Below, in pieces: positions 1-8,824 of a stretch of 64,000 nt of DNA (position 1 is the stretch's first letter; every line of letters starts with the position of its first letter). The notes under the pieces were generated by a model. That model searched no databases and was not told the DNA's origin. It saw nothing but the letters and a program-made list of their open reading frames with translations. Both the position numbers and the translations under genes were made by a program. This stretch comes from Sphingomonadaceae bacterium (GTDB lineage: Bacteria > Pseudomonadota > Alphaproteobacteria > Sphingomonadales > Sphingomonadaceae), in contig JAJTEF010000004.1 of NCBI GenBank assembly GCA_021300355.1, forward strand, positions 1-64,000. Direction: 5' to 3'.

Positions 1-701
1 TCATTGGCATCAAGCGACCAGATCGCCAGACCATCGCGCACGAGCTTCTGGCTTGCCACATCAAGCTCCGCCTGCTCCGCGCGAATTTCGCGATCAAGAT
101 GCTCAAGCGCCTCTGATAAGGTCAAACCCAACAATCGGGCGGAGATATAATTGGACGCCTCAACCAACGCCGAATCGGAAATAGCCGGGTCAATCGCAAC
201 CAACCGATTTTCGACGCTGTTGTCGGACCCGACCATGATGGCCAAAACTTGGGTCGGCGACAGACGCGCAAAGTTGAATGCCTTCAACACGGCATCGCGT
301 TTGGGGACGAGCACGATTCCGGCACAGGCCGATAGCCCCGACAGCACCGAAGTCGCCGCCGCCAACGCTCCTTCAATTGGCCCATCGCCCATGATTTGCG
401 ATTCAATTGCACGGCGTTCTTCCATCGACGGTTCAGCCGACTGCATCATGCCGTCGACAAAAAGACGAAGCCCGCTTTCGGTGGGCACACGGCCAGCGCT
501 GGTGTGCGGAGAGGCAAGCAATCCTGCTTCTTCCAAATCCTGCATCACATTGCGAATGGAGGCCGGCGACAAATTCAGGCCCGCAAATTTGGAGAGCGTT
601 CGCGACCCCACGGGCGCGCCATTGTCCAAATAGCTTTCAACCACCATCCGGAAGATGACGCGCGTGCGATCGTTCAGTTCATTGATTGGAATTTGGCTCA
701 C
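1..701 (-). CDS. hrcA: Heat-inducible transcription repressor HrcA (3' end off window)
   Basis: HrcA represses the groE-type heat-shock operons by binding CIRCE elements. The gene is absent from the ORF track because its end lies outside the window. I translated it from the reverse strand: it begins [19 protein letters not shown] and continues through the winged-helix N-terminus ([35 protein letters not shown], all typical of HrcA), giving about 233 residues before the window edge. The start is a GTG at 701; no ATG lies in frame nearby. It is divergent from rph, an arrangement familiar in alphaproteobacteria, where grpE usually follows hrcA. No CIRCE sequence was seen in the intergenic region. 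The assignment is firm; the length is unknown. Confidence 0.93.
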   Translation of the reverse strand, partial: MSQIPINELNDRTRVIFRMVVESYLDNGAPVGSRTLSKFAGLNLSPASIRNVMQDLEEAGLLASPHTSAGRVPTESGLRLFVDGMMQSAEPSMEERRAIESQIMGDGPIEGALAAATSVLSGLSACAGIVLVPKRDAVLKAFNFARLSPTQVLAIMVGSDNSVENRLVAIDPAISDSALVEASNYISARLLGLTLSEALEHLDREIRAEQAELDVASQKLVRDGLAIWSLDAN

Positions 702-722
702 GGTTGCTGGTTTAGCGCAGCG

Positions 723-739
723 CGCTTGCAAAGCAAGCG
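723..739. promoter_or_regulatory. Perfect 7-bp palindrome in the hrcA/rph divergent gap
   Basis: CGCTTGC-AAA-GCAAGCG is a perfect inverted repeat with a 3-base loop, 22 bases upstream of the hrcA GTG and 44 bases before the rph ATG. It is not a CIRCE element. It could be an operator or chance in a GC-rich sequence. Confidence 0.3.
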
Positions 740-782
740 GGGCAAGCTATTGCATCCTTCAACCCATTATCAGGAGACTATC

Positions 783-1496
783 ATGCGTCCATCAGGCCGA
801 GCGCCAGACGAAATGCGCGCCATTTCGATTGAAACCCATTTCACCAAGCATGCAGAGGGCAGCTGCCTCATCTGCTTTGGCGACACCCGCGTGCTTGTCA
901 CCGCAAGCGTCGAGGATCGCCTTCCACCATGGTTGCGTGGCAAGGGTGAAGGTTGGGTAACGGCGGAATATTCCATGCTACCACGCGCGACGCACACCCG
1001 CAGCCAGCGTGAAGCGGCGAAGGGCAAGCAGTCAGGCAGAACACAAGAAATTCAACGTCTTATTGGCCGTTCTTTACGCGCTGTCGTAGATATGAAGAAG
1101 CTGGGTGAGCATCAGATCACGATCGATTGTGACGTGTTGCAAGCCGACGGCGGAACACGCACCGCAGCGATCTCTGGCGCATGGGTCGCCTTGCGGCTTG
1201 CGGTCGACGGCCTGCTTGCCTCGGGCGCGATTAAGGAAGACCCGATCAGCGGCCGCGTCGCGGCCATCAGCTGCGGCATCGTCAACGGAACGCCCGTGCT
1301 TGACCTCGACTATATCGAAGATTCGAGCGCTGACGCGGATGCGAACTTTGTCCTCATTGAAGGCGGACAAATCGCAGAAGTACAAGCGACCGCCGAAGGT
1401 GCGACTTATGATGAGGAGAGCCTGCTGCGCTTGCTCCGTCTGGCACGCATGGGCACCGACCGGATCTTTGCGGTGCAAGCTGAAGCTGTAAAGTAA
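783..1496 (+). CDS. rph: Ribonuclease PH
   Basis: This is a phosphorolytic 3'-5' exoribonuclease that trims tRNA precursors and other RNA 3' ends in the cytoplasm. The 237-residue product starts [12 protein letters not shown] and matches the usual length of about 238. It carries the family blocks [17 protein letters not shown] (near residue 85) and [14 protein letters not shown] (near residue 116). The ORF track extends the frame to 396, but that extension overlaps hrcA on the other strand. The ATG at 783 has a good ribosome binding site, AGGAGA at 772-777. It is the first gene of a forward run with rdgB, hemW and xerC. Confidence 0.97.
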   Translation: MRPSGRAPDEMRAISIETHFTKHAEGSCLICFGDTRVLVTASVEDRLPPWLRGKGEGWVTAEYSMLPRATHTRSQREAAKGKQSGRTQEIQRLIGRSLRAVVDMKKLGEHQITIDCDVLQADGGTRTAAISGAWVALRLAVDGLLASGAIKEDPISGRVAAISCGIVNGTPVLDLDYIEDSSADADANFVLIEGGQIAEVQATAEGATYDEESLLRLLRLARMGTDRIFAVQAEAVK

Positions 1497-1540
1497 CCGC
1501 TTTTGGCGAGTTAAACGTCAAGGGCTCAAGGCAAGAATAT

Positions 1541-2167
1541 ATGACCCATCGCAAATTGCAGCCCGGCAAGCTTGTCATCGCCAGCCACAATGCGGGCAAG
1601 GTGCGTGAAATCCGCGCCTTGCTGGCGCCCTTCGGTATCGAACCGGTTTCGGCGGGTGAGCTTGGCTTACCCGAGCCCGAAGAGACCGGCACGACCTTTG
1701 CCGAAAATGCGCTGCTGAAGGCACATGCCTCCGCCCAAGGATCGGGCCTGCCCGCCTTGGCAGATGACAGCGGCCTTTGCGTCGCGGCGCTTGGTGGCGC
1801 GCCCGGAGTGTACACCGCAGACTGGGCGGAAAAGCAGCGGTTCGAAGGCGGGCCGGGACGCGACTGGTACATGGCGATGGGTAAAGTCGAAGGCAAATTG
1901 GCCGAGCTTGGTCCAGATACCGACCGAAGCGCATATTTCATCTGCACCCTCGCGCTTGCATGGCCCGACGGTCATGAAGAACTGTTCGAAGGCCGCGTAA
2001 AGGGCAGCCTGACATGGCCTCCGCGCGGTACGTTGGGCTTTGGCTACGATCCGGTGTTCGTGCCAACCGACCGCACGCACACTTTTGCGGAATTGGACCC
2101 GGCGGAGAAGCATGCCATGAGCCATCGGGCAGATGCGTTCCGCAAATTGGTTGAGGCCGTTTTTTGA
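1541..2167 (+). CDS. rdgB: XTP/dITP diphosphatase (non-canonical purine NTP pyrophosphatase)
   Basis: The enzyme hydrolyses dITP, XTP and dXTP to monophosphates, keeping deaminated purines out of DNA and RNA. The 208-residue Ham1/RdgB protein shows the N-terminal substrate motif [10 protein letters not shown] and the [19 protein letters not shown] block, then [10 protein letters not shown] and a C-terminal [11 protein letters not shown], all in the expected order. It follows rph by 44 bases and its TGA lies 2 bases before the hemW ATG, so the genes are probably co-transcribed. Full length; nothing unusual. Confidence 0.96.
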   Translation: MTHRKLQPGKLVIASHNAGKVREIRALLAPFGIEPVSAGELGLPEPEETGTTFAENALLKAHASAQGSGLPALADDSGLCVAALGGAPGVYTADWAEKQRFEGGPGRDWYMAMGKVEGKLAELGPDTDRSAYFICTLALAWPDGHEELFEGRVKGSLTWPPRGTLGFGYDPVFVPTDRTHTFAELDPAEKHAMSHRADAFRKLVEAVF

Positions 2168-2169
2168 GC

Positions 2170-3324
2170 ATGCCGCTCGCCCTCTATATCCACTGGCCCT
2201 TTTGCGTTTCCAAATGCCCTTATTGTGATTTCAACAGCCATGTGCGGGAAAGCGTAGACCAAGACGCATGGTGCGCCGCATTGTTGGCGGACATGGCCTA
2301 CGAAGCAGCGTTGACACCTGACCGCAAGCTAAGTTCCATTTTCTTCGGCGGCGGCACGCCATCGTTGATGCCGCCGTCAACGGTCGCCGCGTTGATTGAC
2401 GCTGCTGCGCAACATTGGGGCTTTGCCGACAATATCGAGATTACACTTGAGGCAAACCCGTCCTCGGTTGAGGCATCCCGCTTCGCCGATTTGGCCAAAG
2501 CGGGGGTCAACCGCGTGTCGCTTGGCCTTCAGTCTCTCGATGACGCCGCCTTGGCCTTTTTGGGGCGTGCGCATTCGGTTGCGGAAAGCCTTGATGCCCT
2601 CGCAGTCGCGCAGCAACATTTCGGCCGCGTCAATATTGACCTGATTTATGCACGGCCCGAACAAACAGCCGCACAATGGGAGGCTGAGCTTCGGCGCGCA
2701 TTGTCCTTCGGCACCGATCATATGTCGCTATATCAGTTGACGATTGAGGCGGGTACACGTTTCGAAACGCTGGTTCGCACGGGACATTTCACCCCCGCCG
2801 ACGATGACGATGCGGCGACGCTCTATGAAATGACGCAGGACATGACGCGCGCGACGGGCATGGCGGCCTATGAGATTAGCAACCATGCGCGGGTGGGACA
2901 TGAAAGCCGGCATAATTTGAGTTACTGGCGCTATGATGATTATATCGGCATTGGCCCCGGCGCACATGGACGGCGTCTGAAGTATGCGACACAACGCTAT
3001 AAAAAACCAGAGAATTTTCTGTCTGCAGTGGACCGCAACGCGCATGGCATCAGCACCGAAGATCATCTCGATCCCGCAAGCCGTGCAACCGAAAGCTTGC
3101 TCATGGGACTGCGGCTGAGCGAGGGCATCAGCCTTGACCGCCTGTCATCCCGCACGGGTATTGCGCCAGACCAGATGCTGGATTTCACGGCTGTCGACAA
3201 GATCGCCCGCCTTGGCCTCATCAACCGCAACGGCGACCGCATCACGGTCACGCCGCAAGGCATGCCGTTGCTTGATGCGATCCTTCCGCAAATAGTAGCG
3301 GTTGAGGCGGATGCGGCCACCTGA
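2170..3324 (+). CDS. hemW: Heme chaperone HemW (radical SAM, HemN-like)
   Basis: This oxygen-independent coproporphyrinogen oxidase-like protein is now regarded as a heme chaperone in the HemW subgroup. It starts MPLALYIHWPFC and carries the radical SAM cysteines as CVSKCPYC, followed by FFGGGTPSLM for SAM binding and a HemW-type C-terminal domain. The track starts at a TTG at 2164, inside the rdgB stop region. I prefer the ATG at 2170 because it gives the standard N-terminus (384 residues). True coproporphyrinogen dehydrogenase HemN is longer, near 450 residues, so HemW fits better. Co-directional with rdgB and xerC. Confidence 0.92.
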   Translation: MPLALYIHWPFCVSKCPYCDFNSHVRESVDQDAWCAALLADMAYEAALTPDRKLSSIFFGGGTPSLMPPSTVAALIDAAAQHWGFADNIEITLEANPSSVEASRFADLAKAGVNRVSLGLQSLDDAALAFLGRAHSVAESLDALAVAQQHFGRVNIDLIYARPEQTAAQWEAELRRALSFGTDHMSLYQLTIEAGTRFETLVRTGHFTPADDDDAATLYEMTQDMTRATGMAAYEISNHARVGHESRHNLSYWRYDDYIGIGPGAHGRRLKYATQRYKKPENFLSAVDRNAHGISTEDHLDPASRATESLLMGLRLSEGISLDRLSSRTGIAPDQMLDFTAVDKIARLGLINRNGDRITVTPQGMPLLDAILPQIVAVEADAAT

Positions 3325-3339
3325 TAGCATGACGGCATA

Positions 3340-4224
3340 ATGTCACTGCTCGCCGAATATCTGACGTTCCTGACCGACAATCGCCGGATGTCGCCGCATA
3401 GTGTCCGCGCCTATCACGCCACGGCAGACCGGCTTACCGGTTTTCTGCAATTGCATTGGGGGACGACAGTCGACCGCACAACACTGATGAAAATTTCCGC
3501 CGCTGATATGCGCGCCTTTTTGGCGGACCGGCGTGGCGATGGGCTTACCAACCGGTCCACCGCGCGTGAATTGTCCGCTGCGCGTCATTTTTTGCGCTTT
3601 GCACTGGGCGACAACGTGACCCTGCCCGCCATGAAGGGCCCGCGCGTGCAACGCAGCCTGCCGCGCCCCGTGAACCCCGACGATGTTCTCGCACTCGCGG
3701 ATGACGTCGCAGAAAGCGCGAACGATGGCTGGGTTGGCGCACGTGACTGGGCCTTGCTTCTCCTGCTGTACGGCAGCGGCCTGCGGGTTAGCGAAGCGAC
3801 GGGGCTGCTCGGCGATATCTTGCCGCTTGGCACGACACTGCGCGTCACCGGCAAGCGAAACAAGACGCGCATTGTGCCGCTGCTCGATCAAGTCCGCACC
3901 GCTATTCAGGAATATATTGCGCTGTGCCCTTATCCGATGGCTGCAGACCAGCCGTTGTTTCGTGGCGCCCGCGGTGGGCCATTGGCACCCGCACTGGTGC
4001 GCCGCGCGGTGCAAGGCGCCCGAATGCGGCTTGGCCTATCGGAACGCACGACGCCGCATGCCTTGCGCCACAGCTTTGCAACGCATTTGCTTGCGGGTGG
4101 TGCAGATCTGCGCAGTCTTCAGGAGCTGCTCGGCCATAGCAGCCTATCATCAACGCAAATCTATACCGCCGTCGATACGGCTATGCTTCTGGATGAATAT
4201 CAGAACGCGCATCCACGGGCTTAG
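3340..4224 (+). CDS. xerC: Tyrosine recombinase XerC/XerD type
   Basis: A site-specific recombinase that resolves chromosome dimers at dif together with its partner. The 294-residue protein has an N-terminal SAM-like core-binding domain (about 1-90) and a C-terminal catalytic domain. The catalytic residues can be read off: R149 in GSGLRVSEATGL, the HxxR pair H240/R243 in HALRHSFATHL, H266 in LGHSSLSSTQ and the nucleophile Y275. All are present, so it should be active. It is not flanked by a phage or integron, which argues for a housekeeping Xer protein. XerC versus XerD cannot be settled here; XerC is the likelier. Confidence 0.88.
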   Translation: MSLLAEYLTFLTDNRRMSPHSVRAYHATADRLTGFLQLHWGTTVDRTTLMKISAADMRAFLADRRGDGLTNRSTARELSAARHFLRFALGDNVTLPAMKGPRVQRSLPRPVNPDDVLALADDVAESANDGWVGARDWALLLLLYGSGLRVSEATGLLGDILPLGTTLRVTGKRNKTRIVPLLDQVRTAIQEYIALCPYPMAADQPLFRGARGGPLAPALVRRAVQGARMRLGLSERTTPHALRHSFATHLLAGGADLRSLQELLGHSSLSSTQIYTAVDTAMLLDEYQNAHPRA

Positions 4225-4841
4225 GCGCAGGCGTCGCGCTGGGCTTCCAGCGCGCCAGACGCCAGACATAGGACCCCAAAATGCCGACCATGATGACCGT
4301 CGACAAAGGCCCAAGCCATTTTTCGATATCGTCAAATTGTGAGCCCAAGAAATATCCACCGGAATCCACCGGAGGCGAGAGCAGCGCTCCACCCCGCCGT
4401 TCCAATCGTGGAAAAAACCAGAAAACGGCGCAGCGACATACCGAACAAACCAGCGGGAATCGAAATCAAAGAACGCAGCGTCGGCAACATGCGCGCCACG
4501 AGCACGATGATTGGCCCATGCTTGCGAAACAGCCCATGCCCGCGTTCGATCTCTGCCCAGTCAAGCGTGAGCCAACGGCTATAGCGGTCGATAAAAACAT
4601 GCATCCGCGCTTCGCCAAACTTGATGGCCAACCAATACCACAGCCAGTTGCCCAGCATGGCGCCTGCGGTTCCGGCTGCGATCGTGCCCCAAAGGCTCAT
4701 CGTCCCACGCGACGCGGACACACCCGCCACGGTCATAATGACCTCTGACGGGACGGGCGGAAAAACGGTCTCCAGCAGCATCAGCAGGGCGACGCCCCAA
4801 TAATGCCCCCATTCGACGCGCCTTATAATCCAGTCTTCCAT
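4181..4841 (-). pseudogene. DedA-family membrane protein, frameshifted by a 10-bp duplication
   Basis: DedA/Tvp38 proteins are inner-membrane lipid scramblase-like proteins. The gene starts MEDWIIRRVEWGHYWG with the family block ETVFPPVPSEVIM and reads well to GTAGWSAALASGG, then changes to FRWIFLGLTI and stops at 4332 (169 residues). The missing end, YFLGSQFDDIEKWLGPLS..., is present in another frame down to 4181. The break falls exactly on two adjacent copies of ATCCACCGGA at 4354-4373. Removing one copy restores a continuous 216-residue DedA protein. The ATG overlaps the gshB stop by one base (TAATG). The 3' end overlaps xerC by 44 bases on the opposite strand. This may be a real mutation or a sequencing or assembly error. 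Confidence 0.85.
4354..4373. repeat. Perfect 10-bp tandem duplication inside dedA
   Basis: Two adjacent copies of ATCCACCGGA occupy 4354-4363 and 4364-4373. Ten bases is not a multiple of three, so the duplication shifts the dedA frame. Confidence 0.95.
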
Positions 4842-5803
4842 TAACCCCTGCCGGCAATCCTGCGTTCAATGGCATCAAGTATTTTCGCGGCGGTATCGGT
4901 GCCATTGAACCGGTCGATCGCGACGATACCGGTTGGCGAGGTCACGTTGATTTCCGTAAGCCATTTTCCGCCAATGACATCAATGCCGACGAATATCAGA
5001 CCAAGTTCCTTCAAACGCGGCCCCATCGCAGCGCAAATTTCTTGCTCCTCCCGGGTCAACAACGTCGCTTCGGCACTGCCGCCTACCGCAAGGTTCGACC
5101 GGAATTCGCCTTCACCCGGACGGCGGTTGATGGCCCCTGTGACTTCGCCGTCTATAAGAACGATGCGCTTATCGCCCTTCGCAACGTCGGGCAGGAATGG
5201 CTGCACCATATGCGGTTCGGGCCATGTCGAATTGAACACCTCAAACAGCGCGCCGACATTGCTGCCATCGGCTTCAATCCGGAAAATGGCCTTGCCGCCA
5301 TTGCCATGGAGAGGCTTTACGACAATCGCGCCATGTTCCTTTTGAAACGCGCGCACTTCATCGAGTGAACGCGTAATCAGCGTCGGTGGCATGAACTTGC
5401 GATAGTCGAGCACCATGACCTTTTCCGGCGCGTTGCGCACGCTGGCCGGGTTGTTAACCACCAACGTCTCATGCTCGATGCGTTCAAGCAAATGGGTGGC
5501 GGTGATATAACCTACGTGAAATGGCGGGTCCTGCCGCATCAGCACGACGTCGATGTCAGAGCCCAAATCAATACGCTGTGGCGCGCCGAACCGATAATGT
5601 GCGCCCTCCACGCGTTGGAGGTCATGCACGGGATGTGCGAGCGCGGTGAGCCGGTCGTTGGCGTCGAGCGTCAATGACATCACATCATAATGCCAAATAT
5701 CATAGCCGCGCGATTGGCCAGCCAGCATCAGCGCAAAGCTGGAGTCGCCATGAATATTGATGCCGTCCATCGGGTCCATCTGGACCGCCATTTGTATTGC
5801 CAT
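4841..5803 (-). CDS. gshB: Glutathione synthetase
   Basis: This ATP-grasp ligase joins gamma-glutamylcysteine and glycine to form glutathione. The 320-residue product shows the substrate-domain sequence VDVVLMRQDPPFHVGYI, the ATP-grasp glycine loop KPLHGNGGKAIFRI, and the metal-binding end GIDVIGGKWLTEINVTSPTG. The track start at 5863 overlaps yraN; the ATG at 5803 (MAIQMAVQMDPMDGIN) has AAGGA just upstream and gives the usual length. It sits in a reverse run rsmI-yraN-gshB-dedA, the arrangement known from many proteobacteria. Glutathione use is also suggested by the glutathione transferase gene at 32.9 kb. Confidence 0.96.
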   Translation of the reverse strand: MAIQMAVQMDPMDGINIHGDSSFALMLAGQSRGYDIWHYDVMSLTLDANDRLTALAHPVHDLQRVEGAHYRFGAPQRIDLGSDIDVVLMRQDPPFHVGYITATHLLERIEHETLVVNNPASVRNAPEKVMVLDYRKFMPPTLITRSLDEVRAFQKEHGAIVVKPLHGNGGKAIFRIEADGSNVGALFEVFNSTWPEPHMVQPFLPDVAKGDKRIVLIDGEVTGAINRRPGEGEFRSNLAVGGSAEATLLTREEQEICAAMGPRLKELGLIFVGIDVIGGKWLTEINVTSPTGIVAIDRFNGTDTAAKILDAIERRIAGRG

Positions 5804-5813
5804 TTGCTTGTCC

Positions 5814-6164
5814 TTATCCGTGCCAGACGTTTGGCAGATGGTTCGGCCAACGCCATGGCGCAACCATAATCACGTCTATCTGCATATTTTCGCATTCTTT
5901 TCCATATTTCGGGAGCAGAATTTCGGCCGCAGCTGCAACGCGGCGTAATCTGTAGGCGTCAATCGCGGTGGCGAGATCACGCACATTTGCGCGCGCTTTT
6001 ACTTCGACGAACGCAATGGTTTTGCCACGCCGCGCGATCAAGTCGACTTCGCCGCGTGGCGTTTTCACACGCGTGGCAACGACCCGCCAACCCTTTAACC
6101 GCAAAAACCAGGCGGCGATATTTTCGCCGCGCCGCCCCAATTTTTCTGCAGCAAGCCTGTTCAC
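5814..6164 (-). CDS. yraN: YraN/UPF0102 family nuclease-fold protein
   Basis: A 116-residue protein of the UPF0102 family, which has a restriction-endonuclease-like fold. The motif order GRRGENIAAWFL, then GEVDLIARRGKTIAFVEVKAR (the E...D...ExK pattern), is diagnostic. The biological role is not established. The GTG start at 6164 overlaps the rsmI stop by four bases (GTGA), so translation is probably coupled. The order rsmI-yraN-gshB is conserved in many genomes. Confidence 0.92.
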   Translation of the reverse strand: MNRLAAEKLGRRGENIAAWFLRLKGWRVVATRVKTPRGEVDLIARRGKTIAFVEVKARANVRDLATAIDAYRLRRVAAAAEILLPKYGKECENMQIDVIMVAPWRWPNHLPNVWHG

Positions 6165-6991
6165 TGCGACTTCAGTTGCGTAGCGCGCGCATAAACGTCG
6201 CTGCGTTCCAACCCGAAACGCTTGGCAATGACGCCAGCGGCCTTGGCGGCGGGCATGGTATCCAGTGCTTCGCGCAATGCTGCGTCCACATCGCCTGTAT
6301 CATAGGCAACGTCATCCGCCGGCGGACCGATGATGAGGACGATTTCACCCTTTGGCTCTTGCGCAGCATAACGCGCGGCAAGTTCGGATGCGGTGCCCGT
6401 TACAACCTCTTCAAATTTCTTGGTCAGTTCCCGCGCAACGGCGACTTCACGGTCGCCATAGGTCTCCGCGATGGCGGAAAGCGACGCAGCAAGACGCGGC
6501 CCAGCCTCGTAAAAAACCAACGTCGCCTTTACCTGCCCCAGCTCCGTCAACGTTTCGATACGCGCCTTGGCTTTATTGGGAAGAAAGCCGGCGAACAAAA
6601 ATCGATCCGTGGGCAAACCGCAAATCGATAAAGCCGCCGTAACCGCGCTTGCACCGGGGATCGTATATACCGGAACGCCTGCCTCGCGTGCGCTGCGCAC
6701 CAGCTTGTAACCGGGGTCTGAAATCAACGGCGTGCCTGCGTCCGATACCAGCGCAACAACTGCGCCGTGCGCCGCGGCCACGAGAGACTCGCGCTCTGCC
6801 TCGCCACTATGGTCGTTATATCGCCGCATCTTTTTCTTCAGGCCAAGATGGTGCAACAATTTACCGGTTACCCGGCTGTCTTCTACAGCCACAATTTCTG
6901 CGGCTTCCAGCAGATCAATCGCCCGTTGTGACATATCTGCAAGGTTGCCGATTGGTGTCGCAACGACATATAAGCCCGATTCGAACATCAT
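6161..6991 (-). CDS. rsmI: 16S rRNA (cytidine-1402-2'-O)-methyltransferase
   Basis: RsmI methylates the ribose of C1402 in the 16S rRNA decoding centre using SAM. The 276-residue protein has the tetrapyrrole-methylase fold: LYVVATPIGNLADMSQRA at the N-terminus, the GAVVALVSDAGTPLISDPGYKLV block, the TIPGASAVTAALSICGLPTDRFLFAGFLP block, and REVAVARELTKKFEEVVTG. There are two possible ATGs (6991 and 6988). It is divergent from the LpoA-like gene with about 33 bases between starts, so the promoters must overlap or face each other. Confidence 0.96.
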   Translation of the reverse strand: MMFESGLYVVATPIGNLADMSQRAIDLLEAAEIVAVEDSRVTGKLLHHLGLKKKMRRYNDHSGEAERESLVAAAHGAVVALVSDAGTPLISDPGYKLVRSAREAGVPVYTIPGASAVTAALSICGLPTDRFLFAGFLPNKAKARIETLTELGQVKATLVFYEAGPRLAASLSAIAETYGDREVAVARELTKKFEEVVTGTASELAARYAAQEPKGEIVLIIGPPADDVAYDTGDVDAALREALDTMPAAKAAGVIAKRFGLERSDVYARATQLKSQ

Positions 6992-7024
6992 CTGATTTAT
7001 ATGCTTCTACCCAAGGGAAAATTC

Positions 7025-8194
7025 ATGAGCGCATCCAATGCAGCAAGCGGCGCAACGCCGCAAGCTTTAGCAGGACAGATCAAAAAGCTGCTGGTTTTGG
7101 CTTCGGTTGTTTTGCTCGCGGCCTGCGCCACCGCCCCGCGTGGGGGCAAAGGGCCGCCAGCTGTGGTGTCCGAGGACGCGTTGGACGGCATGCACCGCGT
7201 GGCGTTGCTTTTGCCGGTGACGGGTCCAGACGGCGACGTTGGCCAATCCATCGCCAACGCGACCGCGCTTGCACTGTCCGACACCAAAGCAACCAACATC
7301 CGCATGATCACCTATGACACCAGCACCGGCGTCGCAGCAGCGGCAAAACGCGCGGTAGCCGATGGAAACAAGGTCATATTGGGCCCGTTGCGTGGCGACG
7401 ATGTTGTTGAGGCCGCCGCAGTCGCGCGCACCGCAGCTGTGCCCATCATCAGCTTTTCCAACGATGTCGGCGTTGCCGGGCAAAATGTATTCTTGCTTGG
7501 CCATTTGCCCAATCAATCCATCGACCGCGTGGTCCGCTACGCCCGTTCGCAAGGCTATAACCGCATTGCAGGCGTCGTTGCGACCAATGTATATGGCCAG
7601 CGTGCGCAATCGAACCTAACCTCTGCAGTGCGCAGCGCTGGCGGAACGCTTGTTGCCATTGAAGAATCCGACGGAACGGCAGCGTCTGCCGATGCAGCAG
7701 CGCGCCGGTTGGCGCAATTGGGTCAGATTGATGCCGTCCTGATTGCCGATAGCGGCCGTGCCGGCGTTGTATTGGTGCCGGCGCTTCGCCGGAACGGCAT
7801 GCGCAATGCAAAAATTCTCGGCACCGATTTGTGGAATATTGATGGTTCATTGGCGGGTAGCCCGGCCATGTATGGCGGTTGGTTTGCGAGCGTCTCCGAC
7901 ACGCTATATACCCAATATGCCGCCAAATATCGGGCACGCTTTGGCAAGGCCCCCCTGCGCCTCTCAAGCCTTGGCTATGATTCGGTGCTTTTGATCGCGC
8001 GGGTGGCGCGTGACTGGCGTCCGGGCACGAAATTCCCCGTTGCGCAGCTTACCGATCCGCAAGGCTTCATCGGCGTTGATGGCGCATTCCGCTTCATGCC
8101 CAATGGCCTCACCGAGCGTATGCTTGAGGTGCAGGAAATTCAGTCGGGCAAGTTCGTGACAATCAGCCCCGCACCGACGCAATTTGTAAAGTAA
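7025..8194 (+). CDS. LppC/LpoA-like lipoprotein (penicillin-binding protein activator family)
   Basis: This belongs to the LppC/YraM family, whose best-known member LpoA activates PBP1A from the outer membrane. The protein starts MSASNAASG with an AAGGGAA ribosome binding site; the track start eight codons upstream is less likely. A hydrophobic segment, KKLLVLASVVLLAAC, ends in a lipobox cysteine, so it should be a lipoprotein. The rest is a periplasmic-binding-protein (type I) fold: VALLLPVTGPDGDVGQSIANA, VILGPLRGDDV, VPIISFSND. The family equivalent in gammaproteobacteria also lies beside rsmI and yraN. The N-terminal TPR domain of E. coli LpoA is missing, so activation of a specific PBP is inference. 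Confidence 0.82.
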   Translation: MSASNAASGATPQALAGQIKKLLVLASVVLLAACATAPRGGKGPPAVVSEDALDGMHRVALLLPVTGPDGDVGQSIANATALALSDTKATNIRMITYDTSTGVAAAAKRAVADGNKVILGPLRGDDVVEAAAVARTAAVPIISFSNDVGVAGQNVFLLGHLPNQSIDRVVRYARSQGYNRIAGVVATNVYGQRAQSNLTSAVRSAGGTLVAIEESDGTAASADAAARRLAQLGQIDAVLIADSGRAGVVLVPALRRNGMRNAKILGTDLWNIDGSLAGSPAMYGGWFASVSDTLYTQYAAKYRARFGKAPLRLSSLGYDSVLLIARVARDWRPGTKFPVAQLTDPQGFIGVDGAFRFMPNGLTERMLEVQEIQSGKFVTISPAPTQFVK

Positions 8195-8235
8195 CGCGGC
8201 GGATTAAGCGCGACGGCTTGTCCGGCGAACGCAAG

Positions 8236-8793
8236 TTAGTGGCGGCAATGCTCATTATGAACATGGCCGCCGCCCATTTTGCGGGCTTTCTCAATTTTCT
8301 TGAGCACCATCTGACGCTTTAGACGCGACAGGTGGTCAATGAACAAGATCCCTTCGAGATGGTCCATCTCGTGCTGCAGACATGTCGCCATTAGGCCGGT
8401 CATTGTCTCTTCATGGACTTTGCCATCAAGGTCCTGCCAGCGTGCACGGATTTGCGCGGGGCGTTCGACCTCTGCATATTGGTCAGGCACCGAAAGGCAG
8501 CCTTCATTATACAGGCTGTGTTCGTTCGACGGGTCCAATATTTCCGGATTCACAAACACGCGCGGATTACGAACGGGCTCGTCGCCCTCGCCTTCCTCTT
8601 CCTGCAAATCGATAACCAACAGGCGCTTGGGCACCCCGACCTGAATAGCGGCCAGCCCGATACCAGGCGCGGCGTACATCGTTTCGGTCATGTCATCGAC
8701 GAGCGTTTTCAAATCCGCATCAAATGTCTCGACCGGCGTCGAAATGGTTTTCAGCCGCGGATCGGGCACTTCAAGAATAGGTAATATGGCCAT
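8236..8793 (-). CDS. def: Peptide deformylase
   Basis: This metalloenzyme removes the formyl group from the N-terminal methionine of new proteins. The 185-residue protein has all three motifs: GIGLAAIQVG, EGCLSVPDQ and QHEMDHLEGILF (metal-binding Cys and two His). The start is the ATG at 8793 (MAILPILEVPDPRL), not the track start at 8910, which would overlap recR. The last residues, GGGHVHNEHCRH, form a His-rich tail not needed for the core fold. def is separated from recR by 31 bases and both are transcribed away from fmt. fmt supplies the formyl group that Def later removes, so the pairing is functional. Confidence 0.95.
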   Translation of the reverse strand: MAILPILEVPDPRLKTISTPVETFDADLKTLVDDMTETMYAAPGIGLAAIQVGVPKRLLVIDLQEEEGEGDEPVRNPRVFVNPEILDPSNEHSLYNEGCLSVPDQYAEVERPAQIRARWQDLDGKVHEETMTGLMATCLQHEMDHLEGILFIDHLSRLKRQMVLKKIEKARKMGGGHVHNEHCRH

Positions 8794-8824
8794 GGGTCGC
8801 AAATAGGGACGGTCGTACGATAAA

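Noticed and set aside
396-782. Upstream part of the 366-residue track ORF ending in rph
   Set aside because: It lies antisense to the well-conserved start of hrcA; RNase PH has its normal length and ribosome site from 783.
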